Assembly (NCBI GenBank): GCA_019745565.1
Contig: JAIESW010000067.1
Location: forward strand, 124,001-188,000
Length of the DNA stretch: 64,000 nt
Direction: 5' to 3'
Origin: Burkholderiales bacterium
GTDB lineage: Bacteria > Pseudomonadota > Gammaproteobacteria > Burkholderiales > Ga0077523
The notes under the pieces are model-generated. The model saw only the letters and a list, made by a program, of their open reading frames with translations, did not search any database and was not told the DNA's origin. The position numbers and the translations under genes were made by a program. Positions 18,052 through 26,563 of the stretch are shown piece after piece; the stretch's first letter is position 1; each line of letters begins with the position of its first letter.

Positions 18052-18645
18052 ATGTCCAAGATCATCGTCGCTCAACAGGCGCCGCTCGCGCGCCGCAACT
18101 TCCTCGGCCAATCCGGCGGCGTGCTGCTGTCCGCCACCGCGATCTCGCTGATGGCGGGCTGTGAAACCATGGCCCAGAGCAGCAACAAGAGCGAATCGCA
18201 GGATGTCGCCATCCTCAACACGGCACTTGGTCTCGAGCACGAGGCGATCAACGCCTATCAGCTCGGCGCCGAGAGCGGTTTGCTCGACAAGGGCGTGCTC
18301 GACGTGGCGGTGAAGTTCCAGAGCGATCACAAGGCCCACCGCGACGCGCTGATCGCGACCATCCAGAAGCTCGGCGGCAAGCCGGTGATGGAGATGAAGA
18401 TGGGCGACTACGCGAAGGCGCTGAAGGCCGACACGCTGAAGTCCCAGGCCGACGTGCTGGCGCTCGCCGCGAAGCTGGAGATGGGCGCGATCAACGCGTA
18501 TCTCGGCGTGATTCCCGCGTTCAAGAGCGGCGACCTGGCGAAGGTCGCCGGTCGACTGGCTGCCGACGAGACCATGCACTGGACCGTGCTGTCGCAGGCG
18601 CTCGGCCGACCCCTGCCGAACAAGGCGCTGTCTTTCGGCGCCTGA
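18052..18645 (+). CDS. ferritin-like domain protein with Tat lipoprotein signal
   Basis: 197 residues. The N terminus PLARRNFLGQSGGVLLSATAISLMAGC combines a twin-arginine motif (RRNFLG) with a lipobox (LMAGC), predicting export by Tat and lipid attachment. The rest is a four-helix ferritin-like bundle with repeated E-x6-Y and E...H ligands (GLEHEAINAYQLG, KLEMGAINAYLG, AADETMHWTVL), like DUF4439/stress-type di-iron proteins. Function is unproven, possibly oxidant or metal handling in the periplasm. ATG 18052 is preceded by GGAG at 18041. A cytochrome c gene follows 60 bp downstream, suggesting one operon. Confidence 0.82.
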   Translation: MSKIIVAQQAPLARRNFLGQSGGVLLSATAISLMAGCETMAQSSNKSESQDVAILNTALGLEHEAINAYQLGAESGLLDKGVLDVAVKFQSDHKAHRDALIATIQKLGGKPVMEMKMGDYAKALKADTLKSQADVLALAAKLEMGAINAYLGVIPAFKSGDLAKVAGRLAADETMHWTVLSQALGRPLPNKALSFGA

Positions 18646-18705
18646 GGCGGCGCTATCGATAGCCGCATGCATCGGAAGGTGCATGCGGCATCACGAGGAG
18701 ACACC

Positions 18706-19074
18706 ATGAACGGCCGACCCATCGTGGCGGCGATGCTCGCCCTTTGCTTCGCACATGCGCACGGCGCCGGCGATCCCGCGCGCGGCGCGGAACTCTACGA
18801 GGCGCGTTGCACCGGCTGCCATTCGCTCGACGCCAACCGGATCGGGCCCATGCATCGCCGCGTGGTGGGCCGCAAGGCTGGCAGCGTGAGGGACTACGCG
18901 TACTCGCCGGCGTTGGGCAAGTCGAAGCTCACCTGGAGCGAGGCCAATCTGGATCGCTGGCTCGCCAACCCCGAAGCCCTGGTACCCGGACAGAAGATGG
19001 GCTACTCGGTCCCGGAAAGTGCAGACCGCGCAGACATCATCGCTTACTTGCGCCGAGAGACCAGCACACCCTGA
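18706..19074 (+). CDS. periplasmic class I cytochrome c
   Basis: 122 residues. Signal peptide ends AHAHGAG; haem motif CTGCHSLDANRIGP, and the sixth ligand is in PGQKMGYSVPE, as in cytochrome c2/c550-type proteins. C-terminal helix DRADIIAYLRRE completes the fold. GGAGACACC places the start at ATG 18706. It follows the ferritin-like lipoprotein gene and may shuttle electrons for it, which is inferred only from proximity. Its 3' end overlaps the convergent regulator gene by 31 bp. Confidence 0.88.
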   Translation: MNGRPIVAAMLALCFAHAHGAGDPARGAELYEARCTGCHSLDANRIGPMHRRVVGRKAGSVRDYAYSPALGKSKLTWSEANLDRWLANPEALVPGQKMGYSVPESADRADIIAYLRRETSTP

Positions 19075-19835
19075 GAGCGGGGCGGTGCGGTTTCGGCGGG
19101 TTTCGGCCGGCGCAGCTCGCGGAACTCGTCGAGCTCCCACGGGCGCATGGCGAGCAGCAGCGTGATCGGGCGCCGGTCACCCAGGGGCAGGTGCTTCTCG
19201 TCCTCGTGCTGCTCGCCGAACTCGTTGGCCATCCGCTTCAGCCGCGAGGCCAGCACCGACTGCGTGCCCGCCGAAAGCAGTCCGTTCACCAGCAGCATCA
19301 CTTCGTTGTCGCGGTCGAAGCGGGCGCGGAAGAATTCGTTCTGGGCACGGGCCTTGAAGTATTGCTGGATCGGGCCGTTGGGCAGCCAGGAGAACGTGTG
19401 GGTCACCAGGAGCCGCACGCGGTTCTCGGGCAGCAGTTCCAGGAACCGGATCTTCTCGAGCTGCAGCAGCAGCTTGATGCCTTCGGCCTTGGTGATCTGG
19501 TAGCCGTTGACGATATCCTCGAGCGTCAGGTGATTCAGCACGCAGACGGCCATCAGCAGCAGCTTGCGGTCGCTCATGATGGCGCGCTCCTGCTCGGGCT
19601 CCAGCTGGGAGACCACGTCGTTGCCGCGGACGGTCTCGCGCGCCAGCCCGCCGAGCGTCGTTCCGGCCAGGGCGCATACCTGCTCGAAGCGTTCCAGGGT
19701 GAAGCCGCCCTTGGAGAAGAGACGTTTGACGCTCGCCTGGCTCAAACCCAGTTCCTTGGCCACGTCGGCGTAGTTGAGGCGGCGCTGCTTGAGCGCCCGC
19801 TTGAGCGCTTCGGTCAGGACGGCGACTTCGGCCAT
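19044..19835 (-). CDS. XRE/Cro-type HTH transcriptional regulator
   Basis: 263 residues. Residues about 5-60 are a helix-turn-helix of the Cro/CI type (NYADVAKELGLSQASVKRLFSKGGFTLERFEQV). A long C-terminal domain follows with a segment resembling a second winged-helix (LEDIVNGYQITKAEGIKLLLQLEKIRFLELLPENRVRL), probably a ligand or dimerisation domain. ATG 19835 is preceded by GGAGCGAG. It is divergent from the small acidic protein gene at 19983 (147 bp apart), which it might control; the target is not known. Confidence 0.78.
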   Translation of the reverse strand: MAEVAVLTEALKRALKQRRLNYADVAKELGLSQASVKRLFSKGGFTLERFEQVCALAGTTLGGLARETVRGNDVVSQLEPEQERAIMSDRKLLLMAVCVLNHLTLEDIVNGYQITKAEGIKLLLQLEKIRFLELLPENRVRLLVTHTFSWLPNGPIQQYFKARAQNEFFRARFDRDNEVMLLVNGLLSAGTQSVLASRLKRMANEFGEQHEDEKHLPLGDRRPITLLLAMRPWELDEFRELRRPKPAETAPPRSQGVLVSRRK

Positions 19836-19982
19836 AGCTCGCTCCAGGAGTCGGTAGCGCCGGATGGTACCAAGAGCTATGCATTCGGCAACCCACCCCT
19901 GGTGCTGCGCGCCCCCGCAGGCGTCGAGTTCAGCATCGGTCCCGCGTGCCCGATCCGGAGCACTCCACCAGGAGGGAACATC

Positions 19983-20177
19983 ATGATGGCAAGGCAGACG
20001 TTGGAACGAGCGTTTTCCGTGGCGCTGGCGCAGCGCAGCCGCACTCTCGGCGACGAGGGCGCCGAGCACTGGTCCTTCGAGGATGACGACGTGCTCCCGG
20101 AACTGGACGGCGACTACGATCCGGACGTCCAGCTGGCGGTCACGGCGGCCGGCCAGGAGCTGATCGAGGAAGATTGA
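19983..20177 (+). CDS. small acidic protein of unknown function
   Basis: 64 residues, strongly acidic (EHWSFEDDDVLPELDGDYDPD; ends ELIEED), without a signal peptide or membrane segment. An excellent Shine-Dalgarno AGGAGGG lies 8 bp upstream of ATG 19983, supporting translation. No family is recognised. It is divergent from the XRE regulator. A second ATG one codon later is possible. Confidence 0.6.
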   Translation: MMARQTLERAFSVALAQRSRTLGDEGAEHWSFEDDDVLPELDGDYDPDVQLAVTAAGQELIEED

Positions 20178-20281
20178 GATGACATCCCTCCCCGATGCGG
20201 CCTTGCGGCCCGTGCCCCCAGGGGCCAGTTCTCCTGGAGCGGCCCGGCGAAGGCCGAGGTGCCCGCGGGGCTCTTCCCCCT

Positions 20282-21250
20282 TCAGGCGGTGCGGCGCTTC
20301 TTCCCGGACGGGCGCGACTGCTGCGCGCTCGAGCCGGTGCTGGCGGCCTCCGCCAGCAGCCACTCCGCGAACGTCTGCACCTCCGGCCGGCGGCGCGCCG
20401 TGGGGGCGATCAGCAACCAGTAGGAGCGCTGCGTGGCGACCCGGGGGCCGAACGGCGCGATGACGCTGCCCTCGTCGAGATACTCCTGGATCAGCGGGAC
20501 CCGCCCCAGCGCCACGCCGTGACCGGCCAACGCCGCCCGCATGAGCTGGTCGAAGTAGTTAAAGGCGATCGAGCCCGCCGGCTTTACCCGCCGCACGCCG
20601 GACGCTTCGAACCAGGTGCTCCACTGCAGCCATAGTGCCGGATTGACCGGGTCCTCCAGTCGCAGCAGCACGTGGTGGCGCAGGTCCTCCGGACGCTCCA
20701 GGGGTTTCCCGGTGCGTTCGAGCAGCCCGGGTGAGCAGATGGGCATGAACTCCTCCCGGAACAGCCAGCGCGCCTCCGGTGGCGGGTCTGCATCGGGCGC
20801 ATAGCGCACCGATATGTCGATGTGCTCCCGGTCCAGATCGAGCACGCGATCGTTGGCAGCCACGCGGACATCCACGTCGGGATGCATCTGCTGGAACTTG
20901 CCCAGCCGGGGAATCAGCCACAGCGACGAGAATGCCATGGTCGAGGTCATGGTGATGCCGCGCGGGACGTTGCGCGGTGACAGGCTCTCCATCGCTTCCC
21001 GCACCTGTCCGAGCGCCGACTGGACCGCCTCGCGCAACCGGACGCCTTCCACCGTCAGCGCGAGCCCGCGCCGCTGGCGCACGAAGAGCTTCACGCCGAG
21101 GTGATCCTCGAGCGCCTGGATTTGTCGGCTGACTGCCGACTGGGTGAGATACAACTCGTCGGCCGCGTGGGTGAAGTTGAGATGCCGCGCGGCCGATTCG
21201 AAGCCCTTCAGCAGATCCAGCGAAGGCAGGCGGCGGACCGTTTCAGCCAT
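20282..21250 (-). CDS. LysR-family regulator, GcvA-like
   Basis: 322 residues. N-terminal winged HTH (LLKGFESAARHLNFTHAADELYLTQSAVSRQIQALEDHLGVKLFVR) and a periplasmic-binding-protein-like effector domain (DVDVRVAANDRVLDLDREHIDISVRYAPD) of the GcvA subgroup. LysR proteins bind T-N11-A palindromes between divergent genes; such a site is seen at 21309-21333. The divergently transcribed target candidate is the DUF2917 gene at 21388. The tail is basic (SGKKRRTA). Confidence 0.9.
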   Translation of the reverse strand: MAETVRRLPSLDLLKGFESAARHLNFTHAADELYLTQSAVSRQIQALEDHLGVKLFVRQRRGLALTVEGVRLREAVQSALGQVREAMESLSPRNVPRGITMTSTMAFSSLWLIPRLGKFQQMHPDVDVRVAANDRVLDLDREHIDISVRYAPDADPPPEARWLFREEFMPICSPGLLERTGKPLERPEDLRHHVLLRLEDPVNPALWLQWSTWFEASGVRRVKPAGSIAFNYFDQLMRAALAGHGVALGRVPLIQEYLDEGSVIAPFGPRVATQRSYWLLIAPTARRRPEVQTFAEWLLAEAASTGSSAQQSRPSGKKRRTA

Positions 21251-21308
21251 GCTTCTTGCTCATGGCATACATTCCCATTTCTCGTTTGTCCGTTGCGGAT
21301 GTGCCGAG

Positions 21309-21333
21309 GAGAATCCAGGCTGCAATGATTCTC
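21309..21333. promoter_or_regulatory. candidate LysR operator (T-N11-A type palindrome)
   Basis: Perfect 7-bp inverted repeat GAGAATC-N11-GATTCTC in the middle of the 137-bp region between the LysR gene (start 21250) and the DUF2917 gene (start 21388). Position, symmetry and spacing fit a LysR-type binding site serving both promoters. Confidence 0.6.
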
Positions 21334-21387
21334 GCGAATACCGCTACGGTCAACCGGACTGCGCGGCGAGCGGGCAAAGGAGATGCC

Positions 21388-21702
21388 ATGAACATCGAAC
21401 TGCAGGCTTCCAACATCGTCCTGGCGCGCGACGGCATGATCGCCATCCGCGACGCGCGTGGAGTGCGCCTGAGCTGCATCAAGGGTGTGCTATGGATCAC
21501 CCAGGACAACTACGTGCAGGACTTCATCGTCGGGCCGGGGCAGACCCACACCATCGACTACTCCGGTCTGACGCTGGTCACGGCGCTCGAGCCGACCACC
21601 CTGTCGGTGGGCGAGCCCAAGCCGAGCCTCGCCGCGCGCATCCTGAACTCGATCGCGCGCAGGCTCGGGTCCGGCTTGCTGCTGCGTCCCGCGCCGCTCT
21701 GA
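21388..21702 (+). CDS. DUF2917 family protein
   Basis: 104-residue protein of the DUF2917 family: small beta-rich protein with the core VRLSCIKGVLWITQDNYVQDFIVGPGQTHTI. The family is common in Burkholderiales, often beside GcvA-like LysR genes, and has no established function. AAAGGAG lies 8 bp before ATG 21388. No signal peptide. It is divergent from the LysR gene, with a candidate operator between them, so it is probably the regulator's target. Confidence 0.82.
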   Translation: MNIELQASNIVLARDGMIAIRDARGVRLSCIKGVLWITQDNYVQDFIVGPGQTHTIDYSGLTLVTALEPTTLSVGEPKPSLAARILNSIARRLGSGLLLRPAPL

Positions 21703-21709
21703 CGGCGCG

Positions 21710-22114
21710 TCAGGCGCCGGACGCCGTCAACCGTGAGCGCACGTCCTCGATGCGCTTGCGGTTGACGCCGAAGTCGCTGTGACCGAGACGCGAAGCCGAG
21801 CGTACGTGCACGATCTTCTCGCCGCTCGGCAGCCAGAACTCGACGTCGTCGACGAAACCCATCAGGGCGGATTCGTACTCGGCGTAGAGGTAGTCGTTGG
21901 TCTGCGAGACGATACGAGTCCGGGGTGTCGCACGGACGATTTCAGCGAGTGCCCTGAGCGCGGCATCCGGCGTGGTCTTGTAGGCGAGCGGCGCGATGGC
22001 GTGCGTGGGATCCTGCGCCTGGCTGTTCACGCAGTTCGGCGAAGCGGGTGCCGGCTTGAGCTTGCCGTCACGCACGCCGAGGTCGGTGGGACGCTTGCCG
22101 CTCAACAACCCCAT
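21710..22114 (-). CDS. DUF1499 family protein
   Basis: 134 residues of the DUF1499 family: SPNCVNSQ near the N terminus, TNDYLYAEYESALMGFVDDVEFWLP in the core, and the C-terminal VRSASRLGHSDFGVNRKRIEDVR. Members are often small membrane-associated or exported proteins of unknown role; this one lacks an evident signal. It starts 5 bp after the GST stop codon, and its Shine-Dalgarno GGGAGG lies inside the GST 3' end, so the two genes form a translationally linked operon. Confidence 0.85.
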   Translation of the reverse strand: MGLLSGKRPTDLGVRDGKLKPAPASPNCVNSQAQDPTHAIAPLAYKTTPDAALRALAEIVRATPRTRIVSQTNDYLYAEYESALMGFVDDVEFWLPSGEKIVHVRSASRLGHSDFGVNRKRIEDVRSRLTASGA

Positions 22115-22119
22115 GGTTT

Positions 22120-22737
22120 CTAACCTCCCGCTTTCATGCCCCGCTGCACCGCCGGGCGAGCCGCCATCGTCTCGGCCCAGCGCTGCAGGTTCGTCAGACC
22201 GGTGGCCGAATCGAGCAACGCCTTGCGCGCCACGAAACCCGGGTAGAGCATCAGGTCCGCGACACTGATCTCGCCGGCGATGAACTCGCGGCCTTCGAGC
22301 TGCCGGTCGCAATCGCGGAAGAAATTCACCAGGCGATTCTTAAAGTAGTCGGAGTTGCCTTGCGTCGTGTCGGGCATGGAGTTCTCGACGCGGAACAGGT
22401 TGCCGCTGGTGCCCGCGATGTCGCTCGCCGCCTGCATCAGCCATTGCAGCGCCGTGTATCGTGCGGCCCCGCCTTGCGGGAGAAAGCGCCCGGACTTCTC
22501 CGCCGCATAGATAATGATCGCGGCCGATTGCGTGACGGTGAGCGGCTTGCCGTCCGGCCCGTCGTCGTCGACGATCGCCGGGATCATCCCGGCCGGATTG
22601 ATCCGCAGGTATTCGGGCGTCCGCGTTTCACCCTTGCCGATGTCCAGCTTGTGCAGCCGGTAGGGCAGCTCGCATTCCTCGAGCGCCACCGTCGCCCGGT
22701 AGCCGTTCGCGGTCGGGGCCATGTATACGTCGATCAT
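22120..22737 (-). CDS. glutathione S-transferase family protein
   Basis: 205 residues with the two GST domains. The thioredoxin-like N-terminal half has MIDVYMAPTANGYRATVALEE, the cis-proline region INPAGMIPAIVDDD and the glutathione-binding TQSAAIIIYAAEK. The helical C-terminal half carries the FIAGEISVADLMLYP signature. Overall it resembles the YghU/YfcG group, which often has disulphide-bond reductase or peroxidase activity rather than classical conjugation. Cytoplasmic. First gene of a two-gene operon with the DUF1499 protein. Confidence 0.88.
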   Translation of the reverse strand: MIDVYMAPTANGYRATVALEECELPYRLHKLDIGKGETRTPEYLRINPAGMIPAIVDDDGPDGKPLTVTQSAAIIIYAAEKSGRFLPQGGAARYTALQWLMQAASDIAGTSGNLFRVENSMPDTTQGNSDYFKNRLVNFFRDCDRQLEGREFIAGEISVADLMLYPGFVARKALLDSATGLTNLQRWAETMAARPAVQRGMKAGG

Positions 22738-22782
22738 CTCGTCTCCTCCGTGTTTTCCGGCGATTCTACGGCGCGCCCGACG

Positions 22783-24030
22783 TCACGGATACGCGAAGGG
22801 CATCGGGTAGGGACGTCCGAAGGGTCGACCGGCGCGCACGGCCTGGACCGGTTTCAACCAACGCGTGCCGTGGCGGCGATTGCCCTTGGTGTCCACGAAC
22901 GCCACCGGTTCCTCGACGAGCTGCAGGATCGATACGTCGGCGGGTGCGCCCACCTGAAGCGTGCCGAGCTTCTCGACGCGACCGATCACGCGGGCAGGAT
23001 TGATCGTCGCCATCGCGATCACCTGCTCGAGGTCCAGCCCCAGGTTGAGGAACTTGCTCATGACCCATGGCAGGTACGGTTGTCCCGGTGTGTTGCCGCT
23101 GACGGCGTGGATGTCGCTGCTGATGGTGTCGGGCACGAGCCCCTGTGCGAGCGCGGGTTCCGCCACCGTGTAGTCGAAGCTGCCGCCGCCGTGTCCGACG
23201 TCGATCACGACGCCGCGCCGCTGGGCCGCAGTGGCCGCAGGCAGCACCTTGCCGTCCTGCACGATGTTGTTGCCGGCGCCGCTGTAGGCGTGTGTGAGGA
23301 TGTCGCCGGGGCGCAGGAGATCGAGCACCGCGGACAGTTCGCCCGGCGCGTCGCCGATGTGGCATTGCACGCGGAAACCGGAGCCCGCGCGTTCAGCCGC
23401 GGCGATGGCGCGCACCAGCGGCTCGAGACCGTGTGTACCCACCACGTTCTTCGACATCCGCACTTTGATGCCCAACGCTACGTCGGCGTTTTCGGCGACA
23501 GTCTTCGCGGCGGCATCCACGTCCGCGTAGTCGATGTTCAGCATCTCGCCCACCGGAAAGCCCGCCAGCCCGATACGCGAGATGTGAACGAACGCGAATA
23601 TGCGCGAGCGCGCCTGCGCGATGATGTAGTGACGCAGCGCCGAGAAGTTGCCCGCTCCGGCGTCGCCGGCGGAAACGTAGGTGGTGGTGGCGGTGAACGG
23701 CACGAGCTCGTCGGCCGGCAATCCGATTGCGGAGCCCTGCGGATACACGTGGGCGTGCAGGTCCACCAGGCCGGGCACCACCAGATTGCCGTCGGCGTCG
23801 ATGCTCTGCGATGCGCGCGCGGGATCGATGGCGGGCTCGACGGCCGCGATGTGTCCCCAGCGGATACCGACGTCGCGCCGGGCGCGCAGGCCTTGCGACG
23901 GATCGATCACCTCGCCGCCGCGGATTACCAGGTCGAACTTATCCTCGGCGAACGCGGTCAAGGTCGCTGCGGCCAGTGCACCGCTGCGCCACAGGAACCC
24001 GCGTCGTCCCGGTTTCTTCGGTTCGTTCAT
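22783..24030 (-). CDS. exported amidohydrolase/deacetylase family metallohydrolase
   Basis: 415 residues of the amidohydrolase superfamily (dihydroorotase/deacetylase-like). Metal-ligand motifs: GLVDLHAHVYP (HxH), GIKVRM with the bridging Lys, FRVQCHIGD, ILTHAYSG, and SSDIHAVSG (final Asp). The N terminus GRRGFLWRSGALAAATLTAF is Tat-like, so the enzyme is probably periplasmic, which is less common for this fold. The flanking beta-strands (FDLVIRGGEVIDPSQG and a C-terminal GTLQVGAPADVSILQ) form the usual small domain. Substrate unknown; N-acyl amino acid or cyclic amide hydrolysis is typical. Confidence 0.85.
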   Translation of the reverse strand: MNEPKKPGRRGFLWRSGALAAATLTAFAEDKFDLVIRGGEVIDPSQGLRARRDVGIRWGHIAAVEPAIDPARASQSIDADGNLVVPGLVDLHAHVYPQGSAIGLPADELVPFTATTTYVSAGDAGAGNFSALRHYIIAQARSRIFAFVHISRIGLAGFPVGEMLNIDYADVDAAAKTVAENADVALGIKVRMSKNVVGTHGLEPLVRAIAAAERAGSGFRVQCHIGDAPGELSAVLDLLRPGDILTHAYSGAGNNIVQDGKVLPAATAAQRRGVVIDVGHGGGSFDYTVAEPALAQGLVPDTISSDIHAVSGNTPGQPYLPWVMSKFLNLGLDLEQVIAMATINPARVIGRVEKLGTLQVGAPADVSILQLVEEPVAFVDTKGNRRHGTRWLKPVQAVRAGRPFGRPYPMPFAYP

Positions 24031-24179
24031 CGGGCGTCAGCGTGCCACCGCAGGGGCCGCTGGTCCAGCGGCGGCGGGTATCATCCCGCTCTCGTCTTGA
24101 ATTCCAGCCGCCCCCGCACCACCTCCACGGGGCATTGCCCGTCCCGCCCCGTCACAAGCCCGCCTCCGAAGGAATCGTA

Positions 24180-24782
24180 GTGCCACCGGTTACCCAGGCC
24201 CTGCTCGGGCTCAACATCATCGCCTTCGCGCTGCAGGGCATGTTCGGCTTCGGACTCGAAGCCAACTTCGCGCTGTGGCCGCCGGCCCAGATCAACCATC
24301 CGCAGATCCCGAGTTTCCAGCTCTGGCAGCTGCTCACCTATGGTTTCCTGCACGGCAGTTTCTGGCACCTCGCGTTCAACATGCTGGGTCTCTGGATGTT
24401 GGGCCGGGACGTGGAGCGCGTCCTCGGGTCGCGTCGGTACCTACAGTACTACCTGACGTGCGTCATCACCGCGGCGGTCGCGCAGCTCGGGGTGATGAGT
24501 CTCACGAACGCGCCGCCCTATCCGACCGTCGGAGCTTCCGGCGGCGTGTTCGGCGTGCTGCTCGCCTACGGCCTGCTGTTCCCGCGCCGCGTCGTCATGT
24601 TGCTGATCCCGCCCATCCCCATGCCGGCGCGGTGGTTCGTGATCATCTACGGCCTGATCGAGTTGTTCCTGGGTGTTACCGGCTCGCAATCCGGTGTGGC
24701 GCACTTTGCCCATCTCGGTGGGCTCGCGGGCGGGTTCTTCCTGCTGCAGTACTGGCGGGGGCGGTGGCCGTTCTCGCGGTAA
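24180..24782 (+). CDS. rhomboid family intramembrane serine protease
   Basis: 200 residues with about six membrane helices. The catalytic dyad is visible: GASGGVFG (nucleophile Ser, around residue 121) and GVAHFAHLGG (His). Other hallmarks are the WR-type loop (here FQLWQLLTYGFLHGSFWHLAFNM) with the HGSFWH oxyanion region. Rhomboids cleave membrane proteins in the inner membrane; the target here is unknown. The proposed start is GTG 24180, with GAAGGAA 6 bp upstream; the longer upstream frame is not coding-like. It is divergent from the amidohydrolase. Confidence 0.9.
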   Translation: MPPVTQALLGLNIIAFALQGMFGFGLEANFALWPPAQINHPQIPSFQLWQLLTYGFLHGSFWHLAFNMLGLWMLGRDVERVLGSRRYLQYYLTCVITAAVAQLGVMSLTNAPPYPTVGASGGVFGVLLAYGLLFPRRVVMLLIPPIPMPARWFVIIYGLIELFLGVTGSQSGVAHFAHLGGLAGGFFLLQYWRGRWPFSR

Positions 24783-24800
24783 TCCGGCAGGAAAAACCCT

Positions 24801-24887
24801 CGCCACGAAGGACACGAAGGCCACCAAGGGAGCACGAAGAAAGGCGTTGCGTGCGCGGCTTCAAGTTCTCGTGGTTTCGTGCTGCTG
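24801..24887. repeat. CACGAAGG-type degenerate repeat between convergent genes
   Basis: CCACGAAGGACACGAAGG followed by CCACCAAGGGAGCACGAAG, then an inverted partner TTTCGTGCT near 24877. Such ACGAAGGAC/CACGAAGG strings are scattered in many proteobacterial intergenic regions. Here it fills the gap between the convergent rhomboid and M81 peptidase genes. Only one copy was seen in the window. Confidence 0.4.
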
Positions 24888-24894
24888 CAGTCCT

Positions 24895-26391
24895 TCAAAC
24901 GCCCGCGAATGCCAGTCCGTTCGGCCTCGTCCTGATGCCCGTAGCGAGCCGCTTCCACGGAAAGTCGGCCGGGTCGGCCAGCATCGGTCCCGGAGCCTTG
25001 CATACCAGGATCTCCTCGGCGATGGGCGTGAAGTCCGCGCGGAAGTGCACCGAACTCTTGTTGACGAGGATGCCTTCACGCGTCGGTTCGATGCCGACGA
25101 AGCGGTACATTTCCTGATCGGCCATCTGCGGTTTCTCGCACGCGACCACCACGCGCACGCCGCCGATACGCAGGCAGGCCGAAGGTCCGAGCGTCATGCG
25201 CGCACCGCGATAGAACGGGCCGGTGCAGGTGAAGCGGCCGTCGGAGAGGCGTTCGACCGTGAAGCGGCCCTGGAACGGCGCATCGCCGGGAATGTGCGAC
25301 TTGCCGCCGAGCGCGATCTCGAGAGTGGCACCGACCCCGACCGCGTGCGCCGCGCGGGCGGCCTCGGGATCGACGATCAACCCTATGGCGGCACGCTGCG
25401 CGTTTGCTCCAACCAGAGCGCGCAGCATGCCGGTGGTATCCGAGTTGCCGCCGGCGCCGGGATTGTCCTGCGTGTCGGCGATCACCACCGGGCGCGTGGC
25501 ACGGCCCGCCACGGCGATCGCCCGCCGCACGCCTTCCTCGGGTGAGAGCACCTCCAGCGCAAAGTCCGCTTCGCGCGCTTCCACCGCTTCGCGCAGACGT
25601 TGCGCAGCGCAGGCCACGCCATCCGAATCGTCGCCGTAGGCGAAGACCACCGGACCGCATTCGGGAAAGTCCGCCGCGGGGAAGCCCGGTGTGAACGATG
25701 CCGAAGCCACGCCCGTGCCCTCGAACCGCGGCAGGTCGCGATACAGCGTTTGCGTCGGTTCGAGCATCGTGCACTGGGATCCGAGCGGAATCAGGAACGG
25801 CACGCGTTGCACCGAGACGTGCGGTTTGGGAGCGCCGTCGAACCGGCGCTGCAGCAGCGCCGCTGCGCGGGCACCGGTCTCGGCCATGTCCACGTGCGGG
25901 TAGGTGCGGTATGCGACCAACGCTTCCGCGTGTTCGACCATGCGCTTCGTGACATTCGCGTGCAGGTCGAGACTCGCCACCACGGGCACGTGCGGCCCTA
26001 CTGCCTTGCGTACTCGGGCCAGCAGCTCGCCTTCACCGTCGTCCAGGTGCTCCGTGACCATCGCTCCGTGTAGGTCGAGATAGACCGCGTCGACGCCCTG
26101 CGCCCGCTTGATGCCGGCGACGATCAGCTCGGCGATGCGCTCGAAGGCATCCTCGGTGACGTGGGCGGAAGGGCTCGCCGCGGCCCAAGCGGTGGGGATC
26201 AGGTGATGCCGCGCCTTCATCGCCGCGATGAAGCCGGCGATCGGCAGATTGATCCCGGCGACGCCGTCGAACAGATCGCCGCCTTGCAGGAGCGGCGGCC
26301 AGCCGCCGCCGCGCACGAAGGCGTCGTAGTCGGCTTTGCTGGGGGCGAAGGTGTTGGTTTCGTGCTGGAAGCCGCCGATGGCGATGCGCAT
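24895..26391 (-). CDS. M81 family metallopeptidase (MlrC-like)
   Basis: 498 residues of the M81/MlrC family, named for the microcystin-degradation peptidase of Sphingomonas, but widespread in non-degraders. Family marks: MRIAIGGFQHETNTFAP at the start, metal-site motifs YLDLHGAMV and SLDLHANVT, YRTYPHVDM, and the C-terminal domain with DTQDNPGAGGNSDT. Cytoplasmic, no signal peptide. ATG 26391 leads directly into the conserved MRIAIGGFQHETN. Physiological substrate unknown; there is no mlrA nearby. Confidence 0.9.
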   Translation of the reverse strand: MRIAIGGFQHETNTFAPSKADYDAFVRGGGWPPLLQGGDLFDGVAGINLPIAGFIAAMKARHHLIPTAWAAASPSAHVTEDAFERIAELIVAGIKRAQGVDAVYLDLHGAMVTEHLDDGEGELLARVRKAVGPHVPVVASLDLHANVTKRMVEHAEALVAYRTYPHVDMAETGARAAALLQRRFDGAPKPHVSVQRVPFLIPLGSQCTMLEPTQTLYRDLPRFEGTGVASASFTPGFPAADFPECGPVVFAYGDDSDGVACAAQRLREAVEAREADFALEVLSPEEGVRRAIAVAGRATRPVVIADTQDNPGAGGNSDTTGMLRALVGANAQRAAIGLIVDPEAARAAHAVGVGATLEIALGGKSHIPGDAPFQGRFTVERLSDGRFTCTGPFYRGARMTLGPSACLRIGGVRVVVACEKPQMADQEMYRFVGIEPTREGILVNKSSVHFRADFTPIAEEILVCKAPGPMLADPADFPWKRLATGIRTRPNGLAFAGV

Positions 26392-26563
26392 GCTGGGTCC
26401 GGAAGAGGATACTGGAGGACCGCGGAGCAGCCTCCGCGGCAGCACGCATTGTGGCCGGGAGCGCCGGACTCAGGCAACGCCGTGCGCGTCGGTCGAAGCG
26501 GACAAAAAGACGGCGACGGAGCCACCCGTAGCTCCGCCGCCGTTCAGGGGAGGCCCGTCGCTG

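Noticed and set aside
24895-26391. Microcystin degradation locus from the MlrC-like gene
   Set aside because: M81 proteins are widespread in bacteria; no mlrA, mlrB or mlrD gene is nearby.
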